From Thalassobacillus devorans (GTDB taxonomy: Bacteria > Bacillota > Bacilli > Bacillales > Halobacillaceae), in contig NZ_JAASRY010000001.1 of assembly GCF_011761345.1 (NCBI RefSeq), forward strand, positions 1,178,001 through 1,242,000: a stretch of DNA of 64,000 nucleotides, written 5' to 3'. The notes below the pieces were generated by a model. The model saw only the letters and a program-made list of their open reading frames with translations. It made no database searches and was not told where the DNA came from. The number at the start of each line of letters is the position of its first letter. Position 1 is the first letter of the stretch. This document shows positions 55,937 through 64,000 of the stretch, one piece after another. A program made the position numbers and the translations under genes.

Positions 55937-57772
55937 TTATAGTGAATTTCTCTTTCTCTTAATTCGTATTCTTTCAGCTTCCCGTCTCTTGCTTATAGGA
56001 TTGAAGCGTTCTTTAAATCTTTCTATTTCAGTCTGGTGATTACTTTCTGTCATGGACCTGCATGAGCAAGAATGCTTACTTTTCACATGACTTCCTTTCA
56101 CCTCATCTAGAGGTTTTCGAGGTGCTCTTTTCTTAAATCTTTCCATTTCAATCTGGTGATTACTTTCTGTCATGGACCTGCATGAGTTAGAATGCCTACT
56201 TTTCACATGACTTCCTTTCACCTCATTTTGAGGTTTTTGAGGCGCTTTTTTCTTATTACCAACCATAGGACTGGAATTAATTTCTCTCACTACCCTGTCT
56301 AAGAGACTATTTGATGGTTGAGGTCTTTGTTTCATCTTTGGAAAATTGAATTGAGAAGGACCTTCTGTGCTTTCAGTTTCAGGATTAATCTGCTCCATCT
56401 TTTTATCAGCAGTTACTTCAACTTCTTCTGAATTACTGGAGCTGATATTTAAGGATTCCAAACTAGACTCTTCGTTTTCAAAATCATCAATTTGTGTTTT
56501 AGGGACCGGACTTTGTTCTCTTTCGTTTGCAATATTTTCAAGATCTTTTTTGGCAGTGATATTTTTATCAGGTTCTCTACTTGCAATGGTGTAATCAATG
56601 TTTTCATATTCTCCGGCTGGCATGGCCTCCACTTCATCCCAGATAGATGAAATATCACGTACCACGCGGTCCCAGGTGTAATTTTTTTCAGCGAGGGAAC
56701 GCCCATACCTTCCCATTTCTTTACCTTTATCTGGATTGCCAAGCAGATAAGACAGGTGCTCCACAAACTCCTCCGGCTTTTCTGGATTTTCTACTACAAT
56801 ACCGTTTTGATAAGGTTCGATTACTTCTGTATTCCCTCCCCGGTCAGTGGTTACAATTGGCAAGGCTGCGGCCATAGCCTCGTAATGAACACGTGCAAGT
56901 GGTTCCTGCCATTGCGAAGTACAAACAAAGATATCGGAGGCGACAAACCATTCCTGAATCTTATCAGGGGATACGAAACCTGTTTGTATTACGGGGATTG
57001 GAAGTCTTTCTGCAAGTGCACGTACATAGGCAATATAATCTGTTATTGAGTTATCACTGAACCATTTACTCCCCATAACAACTAAGGCTATATCCTGATG
57101 TTTTTTTGCTAACTCAGGAATTGCACGTATTAATACATCAATTCCTTTATTAGGTGAAAGTCGTCCGGCATACAAAATAACCTTTCTCGAATCAAGGTTA
57201 TGCTCATTACGAATTCTAGTTCTTAATTCCTTTGCCTGTGACGAATAGGATGGAACAAAGCGATTGAGATCGACTCCGGAGTATATAGTTTGAAGTTTCG
57301 GTTCAGCTTCAGGAAAAAAATGGGCGATTGTTCTACCGATATAGTTACTTATCGTGATTATTTTATCGACATTCCTGACAACCATGGTCCCTTCTTCCGG
57401 GTCAAGTTTTTCTGGTTTAAACATATCATTATGCATGCTTAAAATGATTTTGGCATCCGGAGCCAATGCACGGACAGCATTTACAAGGCGTGGGCGATTA
57501 AAAATGTGGATCAAATCGTATTGTGCAGAAGTTGTCTGCAGGAATTCAGCGACATTATTACGATAAACTTCTAACTGCCCGCCTTCTACCCTGCAATAGC
57601 GAATACCATCCTGTACTTCATCGTCTGGAAGTGAATCATCACTTCTTCCCAGTACAGTAATTTGATGATTCTTCTTTAAGTCAGGCAATGCTCCTGCTAT
57701 ATACGTCTGAATTGCTCCTCCTTTGATTGGCGGAACCGGTAATTTTTCGGTACAAATGATTAATACTTTCAT
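55937..57772 (-). CDS. Spore-coat-associated GT4 glycosyltransferase with a duplicated C-terminal tail (CotSA-like)
   Basis: A 611-residue protein. The GT4 core (about residues 1-375) has PPIKGGAIQTYIAGALPDLKK, YAGRLSPNKGIDVLIRA and SQWQEPLARVHYEAMAAALP. CotSA of B. subtilis is a GT4 protein of about that core length and adjoins cotS. The extra tail (about 376-611) is acidic at first, then basic, and contains two 40-residue repeats (RKPLDEVKGSHVKS ... HSCSCRSMTESNHQTE) rich in Ser, His and Lys. The tail may anchor the protein in the coat. The start overlaps the stop of the CotS-like gene (ATGA), so the two are co-translated. Confidence 0.82.
   Translation of the reverse strand: MKVLIICTEKLPVPPIKGGAIQTYIAGALPDLKKNHQITVLGRSDDSLPDDEVQDGIRYCRVEGGQLEVYRNNVAEFLQTTSAQYDLIHIFNRPRLVNAVRALAPDAKIILSMHNDMFKPEKLDPEEGTMVVRNVDKIITISNYIGRTIAHFFPEAEPKLQTIYSGVDLNRFVPSYSSQAKELRTRIRNEHNLDSRKVILYAGRLSPNKGIDVLIRAIPELAKKHQDIALVVMGSKWFSDNSITDYIAYVRALAERLPIPVIQTGFVSPDKIQEWFVASDIFVCTSQWQEPLARVHYEAMAAALPIVTTDRGGNTEVIEPYQNGIVVENPEKPEEFVEHLSYLLGNPDKGKEMGRYGRSLAEKNYTWDRVVRDISSIWDEVEAMPAGEYENIDYTIASREPDKNITAKKDLENIANEREQSPVPKTQIDDFENEESSLESLNISSSNSEEVEVTADKKMEQINPETESTEGPSQFNFPKMKQRPQPSNSLLDRVVREINSSPMVGNKKKAPQKPQNEVKGSHVKSRHSNSCRSMTESNHQIEMERFKKRAPRKPLDEVKGSHVKSKHSCSCRSMTESNHQTEIERFKERFNPISKRREAERIRIKRKRNSL
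56012..56251 (-). repeat. Two 120-base direct repeats in the glycosyltransferase tail
   Basis: Units 56012-56131 and 56132-56251 are nearly identical at the DNA level, including long exact runs around 56041-56064 and 56161-56184. They encode two 40-residue copies in frame, consistent with a recent duplication. Confidence 0.9.
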
Positions 57773-58875
57773 TTGAATGATAAACCTCCTTTCCTATCTT
57801 CAGCCAGTTCCTGTAAAACCGGCCATTTTGTTTTTTCCAGCTCATTAATAAACTGTAATTGCTGATTAAATTCATCCGTCATAAAGGTTGTCGGAGAGTA
57901 TACAATCGGCTTGATCTCTTTATAAAAAGAATTAGGCAGCGATAAGTCAATGAGCAGCATTTCATATTCTTCATCAGAGATTGGATTTACTGCGTTATAA
58001 GACTGTATCATTTCCCTAATATAATCAGCATCCCATTTACCTATAGCAGCCATTCGGTCGATAATCAACTTTCTTAAGTCGCGAATAGCAATGTCAAATG
58101 ATACACCGTCCAGGTCTATCACCCACATACCATCATCTGCGATTTGTGCGTTGGACCAGCCATAGTCCTGGTGGACAAGACTAGCTTCTTCTGTCCCTCG
58201 CTCAAGAATACTGGCATATGATGATTCACTTAGACGATGACGTGCTTCCCTGGCTTGGGTTTGGTACATATCAATCACAGACAAAATGGTCGAGCTTGCA
58301 GGCATTTCATCATAGGCATGAGCAATGTCGCGAAACCAGTTTAATTTCTTTTCTAACCTTTCGTATGTCCTGGGCCATCGGTGAAGTCGTGATACAAACT
58401 CCGCATCTTCAGGAGGTACATATCCTTTAGTTAATTTATGGAAATCTCCTAGCGCTTCGCAAAGTTTCTTAGTACCTTCCAGACCTTCTGGGAGCTGCCT
58501 GAGTGTTTGTATCCATATTGCAACGAACCATAGCTTCCCTCCCATTTCTACATAATTTTCTTCAGTTTGTGTTTTAATGATAGCTGGCACGTTGGCGTTT
58601 TTTTCATTTACTAAATATTCCTGGGCGCCTAGACTGAATTTACTTTTTGGGATCCTTCTATGAAGTAGCTTTAAACTGAAAGGGCCCCTCTCTGTTTCTA
58701 TTTTCCAAATGGCCCCACCCTTGACAGGCTTTGTAGCCATGACTGTCATGTTATCAATACTCTGGAAGTCGTAATGCTTCAAAACTTCCCGGGCCATTTC
58801 CTCCACATAGGGTGGAACATATAAAGAATCTTCCATAGCTTCTTCAGCCCACGGTTCAATATTATGACCTTTCAT
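57769..58875 (-). CDS. CotS-family spore coat protein (kinase-like fold)
   Basis: A 368-residue protein of the CotS/CotI/YutH group with an APH-like kinase fold. Catalytic-type motifs are HQDYGWSNAQIAD (the Brenner-like loop) and VIDLDGVSFDIAIRDLRKL. CotS is a B. subtilis spore coat component; relatives such as CotH and CotI phosphorylate coat proteins. ATTTCACCTCC on the plus strand shows a GGAGGTG ribosome site at the start. It is the first gene of a two-gene unit. Confidence 0.85.
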   Translation of the reverse strand: MKGHNIEPWAEEAMEDSLYVPPYVEEMAREVLKHYDFQSIDNMTVMATKPVKGGAIWKIETERGPFSLKLLHRRIPKSKFSLGAQEYLVNEKNANVPAIIKTQTEENYVEMGGKLWFVAIWIQTLRQLPEGLEGTKKLCEALGDFHKLTKGYVPPEDAEFVSRLHRWPRTYERLEKKLNWFRDIAHAYDEMPASSTILSVIDMYQTQAREARHRLSESSYASILERGTEEASLVHQDYGWSNAQIADDGMWVIDLDGVSFDIAIRDLRKLIIDRMAAIGKWDADYIREMIQSYNAVNPISDEEYEMLLIDLSLPNSFYKEIKPIVYSPTTFMTDEFNQQLQFINELEKTKWPVLQELAEDRKGGLSFK

Positions 58876-59082
58876 TTATTTCACCTCCGTAGTATAAACA
58901 TCCTATTCTCTCAAAGAAACATTGTATGGATTAATTACTTACAAAATCCTAAGATAGGCAAAAAAACAGCACTCCCGTAGGGAAATGCCTTAATTATTGC
59001 CTATCGGCTATTAGCCGTTTCATATATAGAAGTTCAAAATATAGTAGTCATAACACTTATTAATAATTGAGGAGAAAGTTTC

Positions 59083-60375
59083 ATGAAAATCTTATTAATT
59101 GGGCAGGGGTACGTAGGAACGACCATGGCAGTGGTTTTAGCCAATGCCGGTCATGAAGTAACCGGCCTGGATATAGACCATGACAAAATAGCTTCACTCC
59201 AAAAAGGGAAACTATATTTCTATGAACCCGGAGTCCAGAAAATGCTGGATAAACAGCTGGAAGCAAATCGATTACAGTTTACAACGGATGCCAGGCAGGC
59301 AGTAGTAAATAATGACATCCTTTTTATCACAGTCGGTACCCCATCTTTGAGTAACGGGAATGCCGACCTTACCTATATCAAAAATGCTGCAAAAATGATC
59401 GGACAATACAAAAATAAAAAGAAAATAATTGTTGTGAAAAGTACCGTTCCGGTAGGGACTACTGAAAAAGTAAAGGATTGGGTGATGGAAGCAGGTGAAG
59501 ATACAGCACCTGTAGAGGTGGCCATGAATCCAGAATTTTTAAGAGAAGGCAACGCATTACAAGATGCTCTTTATCCTGACCGGATTGTCATCGGCAGCCA
59601 TAGTGATGAGGCTCTTGAAACAATTCATCAACTTTATCAGCAATGGAACTGTCCTTTTATAAAAACCACACCCCGGGGTGCAGAAATGATCAAATATGCT
59701 TCTAATGGTTTTCTGGCAACAAAAATTTCTTTTATCAATGAAATAGCAATGCTATGCGATAAGCTCGAAGTTAATGTGCGTGATGTCTCAAAAGGAATGG
59801 GGCTGGATAAGCGTATCGGACCCTCATTTTTAGAAGCGGGTTTAGGTTATGGGGGCTCATGCTTTCCTAAAGATATCAAGGAATTTTTGTGGACCGCAAA
59901 CACTAATCAAATTCCCTTATCCATATTGTCGAAAGTTGAACAAGTTAACCACCATCAGCCGGACTATTTATTAGATAAAGTAAAAAAACAAGTTGGATCA
60001 TTAACTGGCAAAAACGTCGCAGTCCTTGGCCTGGCATTCAAGCCACATACCGATGACACCCGTGAATCCGTATCAATACCCATTATCCAACAGCTATTAG
60101 AAGAAAAGGCGATCGTTACCGTCCACGACCCAGTAGTCAATTTGGAAGCGAATTGGATAGAAAAAGGAGTCTTACAAAACAACGATCCTTATCAGGTAAT
60201 AAAGGAATCTGACGCCATCATCATCTGTACCAATTGGCCACAGTATGAAGCACTGGACTGGAAGAAGGTGCGAAAGATTGTACGCCATCCTGCCATTTTC
60301 GATGGTCGAAATATGTTAAATGCTGAACAATTGAGTGAATTGAGGTTTCATTATGAAGGAATTGGCTACCCTTAG
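59083..60375 (+). CDS. UDP-glucose 6-dehydrogenase (YtcA-like)
   Basis: A 430-residue UDP-glucose/UDP-N-acetylmannosamine dehydrogenase. The NAD-binding start is GQGYVGTTMAVVLANAGHEV, the catalytic cysteine is in GYGGSCFPKDI, and the second Rossmann domain has AVLGLAFKPHTDDTRES. It oxidises UDP-glucose to UDP-glucuronate for glycan synthesis. GAGGAGA precedes ATG 59083. B. subtilis places ytcA-ytcB-ytcC next to cotS genes, as here. Confidence 0.9.
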   Translation: MKILLIGQGYVGTTMAVVLANAGHEVTGLDIDHDKIASLQKGKLYFYEPGVQKMLDKQLEANRLQFTTDARQAVVNNDILFITVGTPSLSNGNADLTYIKNAAKMIGQYKNKKKIIVVKSTVPVGTTEKVKDWVMEAGEDTAPVEVAMNPEFLREGNALQDALYPDRIVIGSHSDEALETIHQLYQQWNCPFIKTTPRGAEMIKYASNGFLATKISFINEIAMLCDKLEVNVRDVSKGMGLDKRIGPSFLEAGLGYGGSCFPKDIKEFLWTANTNQIPLSILSKVEQVNHHQPDYLLDKVKKQVGSLTGKNVAVLGLAFKPHTDDTRESVSIPIIQQLLEEKAIVTVHDPVVNLEANWIEKGVLQNNDPYQVIKESDAIIICTNWPQYEALDWKKVRKIVRHPAIFDGRNMLNAEQLSELRFHYEGIGYP

Positions 60376-60401
60376 TTGATTTCCTTGGAAAGGAGATAAT
60401 C

Positions 60402-61466
60402 ATGAAAGGTTTAATTTTGACAGCTGGTAATGGAACCAGACTTCGCCCCCTATCCTATACCAAACCCAAGCCATTACTACCCGTTTCTAATCGCCCAGTC
60501 ATCAGTTATGGAATTGAACAGCTAGCTGAAATGGGAATTAAGGACATCGGTCTTGTTATCCAGCCACATCAAGAGGATACATTCCATGAACATTTATATG
60601 CTTATGCTGTAAAAAAGAAGATGAGACTTCACTATATTCCTCAATATGAACAAAAAGGAATCGCCCATGCAGTGGCACAAGCGGAAGATTTCTTGGGATC
60701 TGATTCGTTTGTTTTGTTATTGGGCGACAACTTGATTGACGATTCGTTGCAGAAACTAAAGGAATCCTTCGAACAAACATCGGCCCACGGAACCGTACTG
60801 GTCACAGAAGTCAGTAAACCGCAAGATTATGGTATAGCAGACATCAAAGACGATAAGCTTATCGAGGTAGAAGAAAAGCCGGAGAAGCCGAAATCAAATC
60901 TTGCTGTCATTGGAGCCTATATTTTCAAATCATCTATTTTCAATGCAATCCATTCGATATCCCCTTCAGCAAGAGGTGAATACGAAATCACCGATGCTAT
61001 TCAATGGATGATTGACCATCACTACCATATCAATTATGTGAAAACTGCTAAGCCAACATTTGATGTAGGGACAATTGATCGCTGGTTAAAAGCTAACCAG
61101 TGGATGCTCAAGCGATTTGGGAATTCAACAGATGCTGATTTTCTAGATGAAAATTCTCATAATGCTGTTATAATACCGCCTGTAGTAATTGGAGATAACT
61201 GCACAATTGAAGATTCAGTCATCGGTCCCTATGTATCAATTCAATCAGACGTCATTATTAAAAAGAGCATCGTGAAAAACAGTATCATACTAAAGGGATG
61301 TCATATCGAAAACATGCCCTATGAAATTTCCGACAGCATATTAGGTGAAAAAACAAAACTCTCCGGCAATTATGTGAATGATAATACTATCCAGGCGGTC
61401 TTTGGAGATGAATCTACATTCTTTCTTTCTTGCAAAGATAAATCGAAAGATAAGGGGGCTGACTAA
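60402..61466 (+). CDS. Glucose-1-phosphate nucleotidyltransferase, long RmlA-type
   Basis: A 354-residue nucleotidyltransferase. The catalytic start is LILTAGNGTRLRPLSYTKPK; a left-handed beta-helix follows (about 245-340; VIGDNCTIEDSVIGPYVSI). It activates a hexose-1-phosphate with dTTP or UTP. AAAGGAG precedes ATG 60402. It is 26 bases after the dehydrogenase, so it is probably in one operon. The specific sugar is unknown. Confidence 0.88.
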   Translation: MKGLILTAGNGTRLRPLSYTKPKPLLPVSNRPVISYGIEQLAEMGIKDIGLVIQPHQEDTFHEHLYAYAVKKKMRLHYIPQYEQKGIAHAVAQAEDFLGSDSFVLLLGDNLIDDSLQKLKESFEQTSAHGTVLVTEVSKPQDYGIADIKDDKLIEVEEKPEKPKSNLAVIGAYIFKSSIFNAIHSISPSARGEYEITDAIQWMIDHHYHINYVKTAKPTFDVGTIDRWLKANQWMLKRFGNSTDADFLDENSHNAVIIPPVVIGDNCTIEDSVIGPYVSIQSDVIIKKSIVKNSIILKGCHIENMPYEISDSILGEKTKLSGNYVNDNTIQAVFGDESTFFLSCKDKSKDKGAD

Positions 61467-61527
61467 GTTTACACTCGTTAGCCCCCCATCACAGGGATGT
61501 GACTACCTTTAGAAATGAGGTGAAACT

Positions 61528-62532
61528 ATGATTCTGGTTACTGGAGCAGCAGGATTTATTGGATCCCATGTATCAAAACTGCTGCTGAGTAAAGGGCAAA
61601 CAGTCATTGGTATTGATAATTTGAACGACTACTATAGTGTGAAATTAAAAAAAGATCGTCTAAAATTCTTAAACAGTAGCAACTTTAAGTTTGAACAAAT
61701 CGACCGTGTAGATAGAGACGCTATTGCTAAACTCTTTAAAAAATATAAACCTTCCATTGTCATTGACCTTGCTGCCCAAGCCGGGGTACGGTACAGTCTG
61801 GAGAACCCTTATGCTTACATTAATTCTAACATCGTCGGATTCATCAACATCCTCGAAGCATGCCGGAAACATCAGGTCGAGCACCTGATTTATGCGTCCT
61901 CCAGCTCTGTTTACGGGGCAAACAAAAAGATGCCCTTCTCAGTAGAAGATAGTGTCGATCATCCAGTCAGCTTATATGCCGCCACTAAAAAAGCAAATGA
62001 ACTCATGGCTCATACCTACAGCCACCTCTATGGGTTGCCGACAACAGGACTTCGATTTTTTACGGTATATGGACCTTGGGGACGGCCGGATATGGCGCTC
62101 TTCCGTTTCACCAGGGCAATTTTAGAAGGAAAACCAATTGAAGTCTATAATAACGGGAATATGTTACGGGACTTCACTTATATTGATGATATTGTCGAAG
62201 GCATTATTCGGCTGATCGATAAAAAACCTTGTCCTGACCCCGAATGGGAAGAAAAAGCTCCCCATCCTGGAAGAAGCAACGCCCCCTATAAGGTTTACAA
62301 TATCGGGAATAATCAGCCAATAAAGCTCTTGGATTTTATAACAGCTATTGAAAATAAACTCGGCCTCAAAGCTGACAAAAAGTTTATGCCGATGCAGGAT
62401 GGAGATGTGCCTGCAACATACGCTGATGTTGAAGATTTAATAAGAGACGTTGGATATAAACCAAACACTCCCATTGAAGTGGGTGTGGGCAAATTCATCG
62501 ATTGGTATAAATCTTATTACGGGGATGCTTAG
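61528..62532 (+). CDS. NAD-dependent epimerase, UDP-glucuronate 4-epimerase type
   Basis: A 334-residue SDR epimerase. The NAD motif [10 protein letters not shown], catalytic Ser/Thr in [12 protein letters not shown], and YxxxK in [10 protein letters not shown] are all present. The [18 protein letters not shown] stretch is typical of UDP-glucuronate 4-epimerases, which fits the dehydrogenase upstream. It could supply UDP-galacturonate to the coat glycan. GAGGTGA precedes ATG 61528. Confidence 0.9.
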   Translation: MILVTGAAGFIGSHVSKLLLSKGQTVIGIDNLNDYYSVKLKKDRLKFLNSSNFKFEQIDRVDRDAIAKLFKKYKPSIVIDLAAQAGVRYSLENPYAYINSNIVGFINILEACRKHQVEHLIYASSSSVYGANKKMPFSVEDSVDHPVSLYAATKKANELMAHTYSHLYGLPTTGLRFFTVYGPWGRPDMALFRFTRAILEGKPIEVYNNGNMLRDFTYIDDIVEGIIRLIDKKPCPDPEWEEKAPHPGRSNAPYKVYNIGNNQPIKLLDFITAIENKLGLKADKKFMPMQDGDVPATYADVEDLIRDVGYKPNTPIEVGVGKFIDWYKSYYGDA

Positions 62533-62560
62533 TATAAGTTAGTAACTGAATATTAAACCA

Positions 62561-62586
62561 AGAGAAAGCTTTTATCAGCTTTCTCT
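62561..62586. terminator. Terminator between the epimerase and the convergent CBS gene
   Basis: Stem AGAGAAAGCT / AGCTTTCTCT with a six-base loop; it overlaps the CBS-gene stop codon. Confidence 0.8.
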
Positions 62587-63261
62587 CCCTATAGCGTGTT
62601 TAATAACATCGCTCTTTTCAATACGTTCTGTTTGTAGAATCCGGTATCCTTTCCTCTCTAATTTATCGAACAGTTCATTTAAAAGACCTTCATTGACATT
62701 TGAAACAGCTATACAGAGGCGCCTGACAACTTTACTTCCGTCATCATCCATAGTCATTAATCCCTCGATATTAATGCCACGTTTATTCAACGACTTTGTT
62801 AACTCTGCTACTGCACCTTGTTTTTCCGGTGATACGATTGTAATGATATACTCACCTGATTGAAGCCCGAACGATTGTTCTAATACATCGAACACTTTGT
62901 TGTGCGTAAGAATTCCGACGAAGTTCTTCCATTCATCCAGTACAGCGATAAAAGGAAGAGCCTTAACCTGGATCATTGCCTGAGGAAATGAGGTTTCTTC
63001 AAATACAAAGGTATCTGGATTATCAAGAAATTTTGTGATTTTCCTGTTCTCATTTGGAGTTTTACGACTCCTGAAACACTCATTCTCATGACTTTCTATC
63101 CTGTCACGAAATAGCATCCCATGGTACTTTCCATTCTCATCAATTGCAGGGATGCATCGATAGCCACTTTCATCCAGCGCCTGTTTAGCTTCCTTTATTG
63201 TTGCTTCTGCATGGATGGTTACGACATGATGCTTTGGTATAATATTGTTTTTAACTAACAT
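62575..63261 (-). CDS. CBS-pair and ACT-domain protein (AcuB-like)
   Basis: A 228-residue protein. Two CBS domains (about residues 8-135; MLVKNNIIPKHHVVTI, FVGILTHNKVFDVLEQ) are followed by an ACT-like domain (about 145-225; YIITIVSPEKQGAVAELTKS). ATG 63261 is chosen because GGGAGGGGGG precedes it; the frame extends upstream to 63360 through hydrophobic, less convincing sequence. CBS pairs bind adenyl compounds. AcuB of B. subtilis has a similar layout and affects acetoin use; here the function is unproven. Confidence 0.8.
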   Translation of the reverse strand: MLVKNNIIPKHHVVTIHAEATIKEAKQALDESGYRCIPAIDENGKYHGMLFRDRIESHENECFRSRKTPNENRKITKFLDNPDTFVFEETSFPQAMIQVKALPFIAVLDEWKNFVGILTHNKVFDVLEQSFGLQSGEYIITIVSPEKQGAVAELTKSLNKRGINIEGLMTMDDDGSKVVRRLCIAVSNVNEGLLNELFDKLERKGYRILQTERIEKSDVIKHAIGRES

Positions 63262-63359
63262 CTCATCCCCCCTCCCATCCATTTTATTCCGAAAGTTATT
63301 TTTCATAACCTTGTATGTTGAATAGATGTAGAAGAAATACATCAGAAGATTTAACCACA

Positions 63360-63390
63360 AAAAAGCACACCCGTTACAGGTGTACTTTTT
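63360..63390 (-). terminator. Terminator of the rlmN/cfr-family gene
   Basis: AAAAGTACACC / GGTGTGCTTTT read on the minus strand, with a seven-base loop and T run. Confidence 0.82.
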
Positions 63391-63391
63391 A

Positions 63392-64000
63392 TTATTGTGC
63401 TTCTGCTTTTTTCTTGCGTTCTTTTTTCACTTGTTTGCTTCGAAGTTGGCCACATGCTGCATCAATGTCCGTTCCATTTTCATGACGGATCACACAGTTG
63501 ATGCCGTTTTTCTTCAACGTATCATAAAAACCTAAAATCGCTTCTTTTTCACTCCGCTGATAAGAGTGATCATCAACTGGATTGTATGGAATCAAGTTGA
63601 CATAAGATAAATGCCGTTTATCTTTCAACAGTTCAGCCAGCTCTTTTGCTTCTTTTTGGTGATCATTGACATCTCTCAGCATGATATATTCAAAAGTGAT
63701 TCTTCGATTGGTCTTCTCCAAGTAGTAATCAATGGCAGGCATTAATTTATCTAATGGATAAGCTTTGTTAACCTTCATAATACGAGTACGCAACTCATCA
63801 TTTGGTGCGTGCAGAGATAAAGCAAGGTTCACTTGGGTATCCTCATCAGCGAATTGATAAATTTTATCTGCTAAGCCACTGGTAGATACGGTGATTTTTC
63901 TTGCACCGATCGCAAGTCCCTTTTGGGAGTTGACGATACGAATGAAATCCATCGTATGATCGTAGTTGTCAAACGGTTCACCGATTCCCATAACAACAAT
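63392..64000 (-). CDS. RlmN/Cfr-family 23S rRNA A2503 radical SAM methyltransferase (5' part outside window)
   Basis: The C-terminal 202 residues of a radical SAM methylase, open to the window edge. Visible are [45 protein letters not shown] and the C-terminal [15 protein letters not shown], where the cysteine is the mechanistic one. The CxxxCxxC cluster motif lies beyond the window. The stretches [11 protein letters not shown] and [15 protein letters not shown] are nearer to Cfr-like proteins than the FEYGLFGGVND form of common RlmN. Whether it methylates carbon 2 or carbon 8 cannot be decided here. Confidence 0.85.
   Translation of the reverse strand: MVVMGIGEPFDNYDHTMDFIRIVNSQKGLAIGARKITVSTSGLADKIYQFADEDTQVNLALSLHAPNDELRTRIMKVNKAYPLDKLMPAIDYYLEKTNRRITFEYIMLRDVNDHQKEAKELAELLKDKRHLSYVNLIPYNPVDDHSYQRSEKEAILGFYDTLKKNGINCVIRHENGTDIDAACGQLRSKQVKKERKKKAEAQ

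Noticed and set aside
56012-56251. CRISPR-like array
   Set aside because: Only two long contiguous coding repeats with no spacers; they encode protein repeats in frame.
61454-61485. Hairpin GGGGGCT / AGCCCCC after the nucleotidyltransferase as a full terminator
   Set aside because: No T run follows, so at most partial termination or RNA stability within the operon can be claimed.

Overview
The window reads as the chromosome of an endospore-forming member of the Bacillaceae. It carries spore genes (sspP, sspO, sspN, tlp, sirA, SpoVK-like and CotS-like genes), LexA boxes of the Bacillus type and Bacillus-type ribosome binding sites. From about 4.5 to 36.9 kb the order follows the B. subtilis lexA-yneB-ynzC-tkt-sirA-yneF-ccdC-yneK-sspP-sspO-citB-yneN-tlp-yneP-yneQ-yneR-plsY-yneT-parE-parC segment. 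The sulfolipid genes and the acyl-CoA genes suggest a marine or halophilic relative such as Virgibacillus, Oceanobacillus or Halobacillus, but the genus is an inference.

Layout. 1-3.5 kb: end of a TctA-type carboxylate permease, an unrecognised gene with a damaged start, an MFS transporter and an RpiR-type regulator. 4.5-6.5 kb: lexA divergent from a 31-residue SosA/YneA-like peptide and the serine recombinase yneB, with three LexA boxes between. 6.7-11.8 kb: tkt, sirA, yneF, an orphan mrpB where B. subtilis has ccdA-yneI, ccdC and yneK. 11.9-17.8 kb: a selenocysteine island with tRNA-Sec(UCA), a PAS histidine kinase, selB, selD and selA. The selD gene itself contains an in-frame UGA and is therefore a selenoprotein gene. 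17.8-26.5 kb: sspP (overlapping the 3' end of selA), a small coiled-coil gene, sspO, aconitase, a ResA-like thioredoxin, FbpB-like, sspN, tlp, a tandem AAA+ SpoVK-like ATPase, yneP, yneQ broken by an amber codon, and yneR. 26.6-36.9 kb: yidD, folE2, plsY, an Opu/Egt-type ABC importer, yneT and parE-parC with a LexA box.

37-45.4 kb: a TetR-type regulator and a seven-gene leucine/branched-chain acyl-CoA catabolic operon equivalent to yngJ-I-HA-HB-G-F-E. 45.4-47.7 kb: two DUF948 envelope proteins, a small partner and a YihY/BrkB membrane protein. 47.7-49.75 kb: queC-queD-queE under a class I preQ1 riboswitch; folE2 at 27 kb can supply the GTP cyclohydrolase step. 49.9-52.5 kb: a small HExxH protein and an acetyl-CoA-synthetase-like enzyme. 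52.8-55.1 kb: sqdB and a SqdX-like glycosyltransferase, a pair expected to make sulfoquinovosyl diacylglycerol. 55.1-55.9 kb: AT-rich decayed DNA with an Sda-like remnant. 55.9-62.5 kb: a spore-coat glycan locus (CotS-like kinase, CotSA-like glycosyltransferase with a duplicated tail, UDP-glucose dehydrogenase, nucleotidyltransferase, epimerase). 62.6-64 kb: a CBS-ACT protein and the 3' part of an rlmN/cfr-family gene cut by the window edge.

The most notable items are the selenocysteine island with a Sec-containing SelD hidden by its UGA codon, the sulfolipid gene pair in a spore former, the orphan mrpB, and several small or broken genes that simple ORF calling misses. No insertion sequence, CRISPR array, rRNA or prophage was seen.
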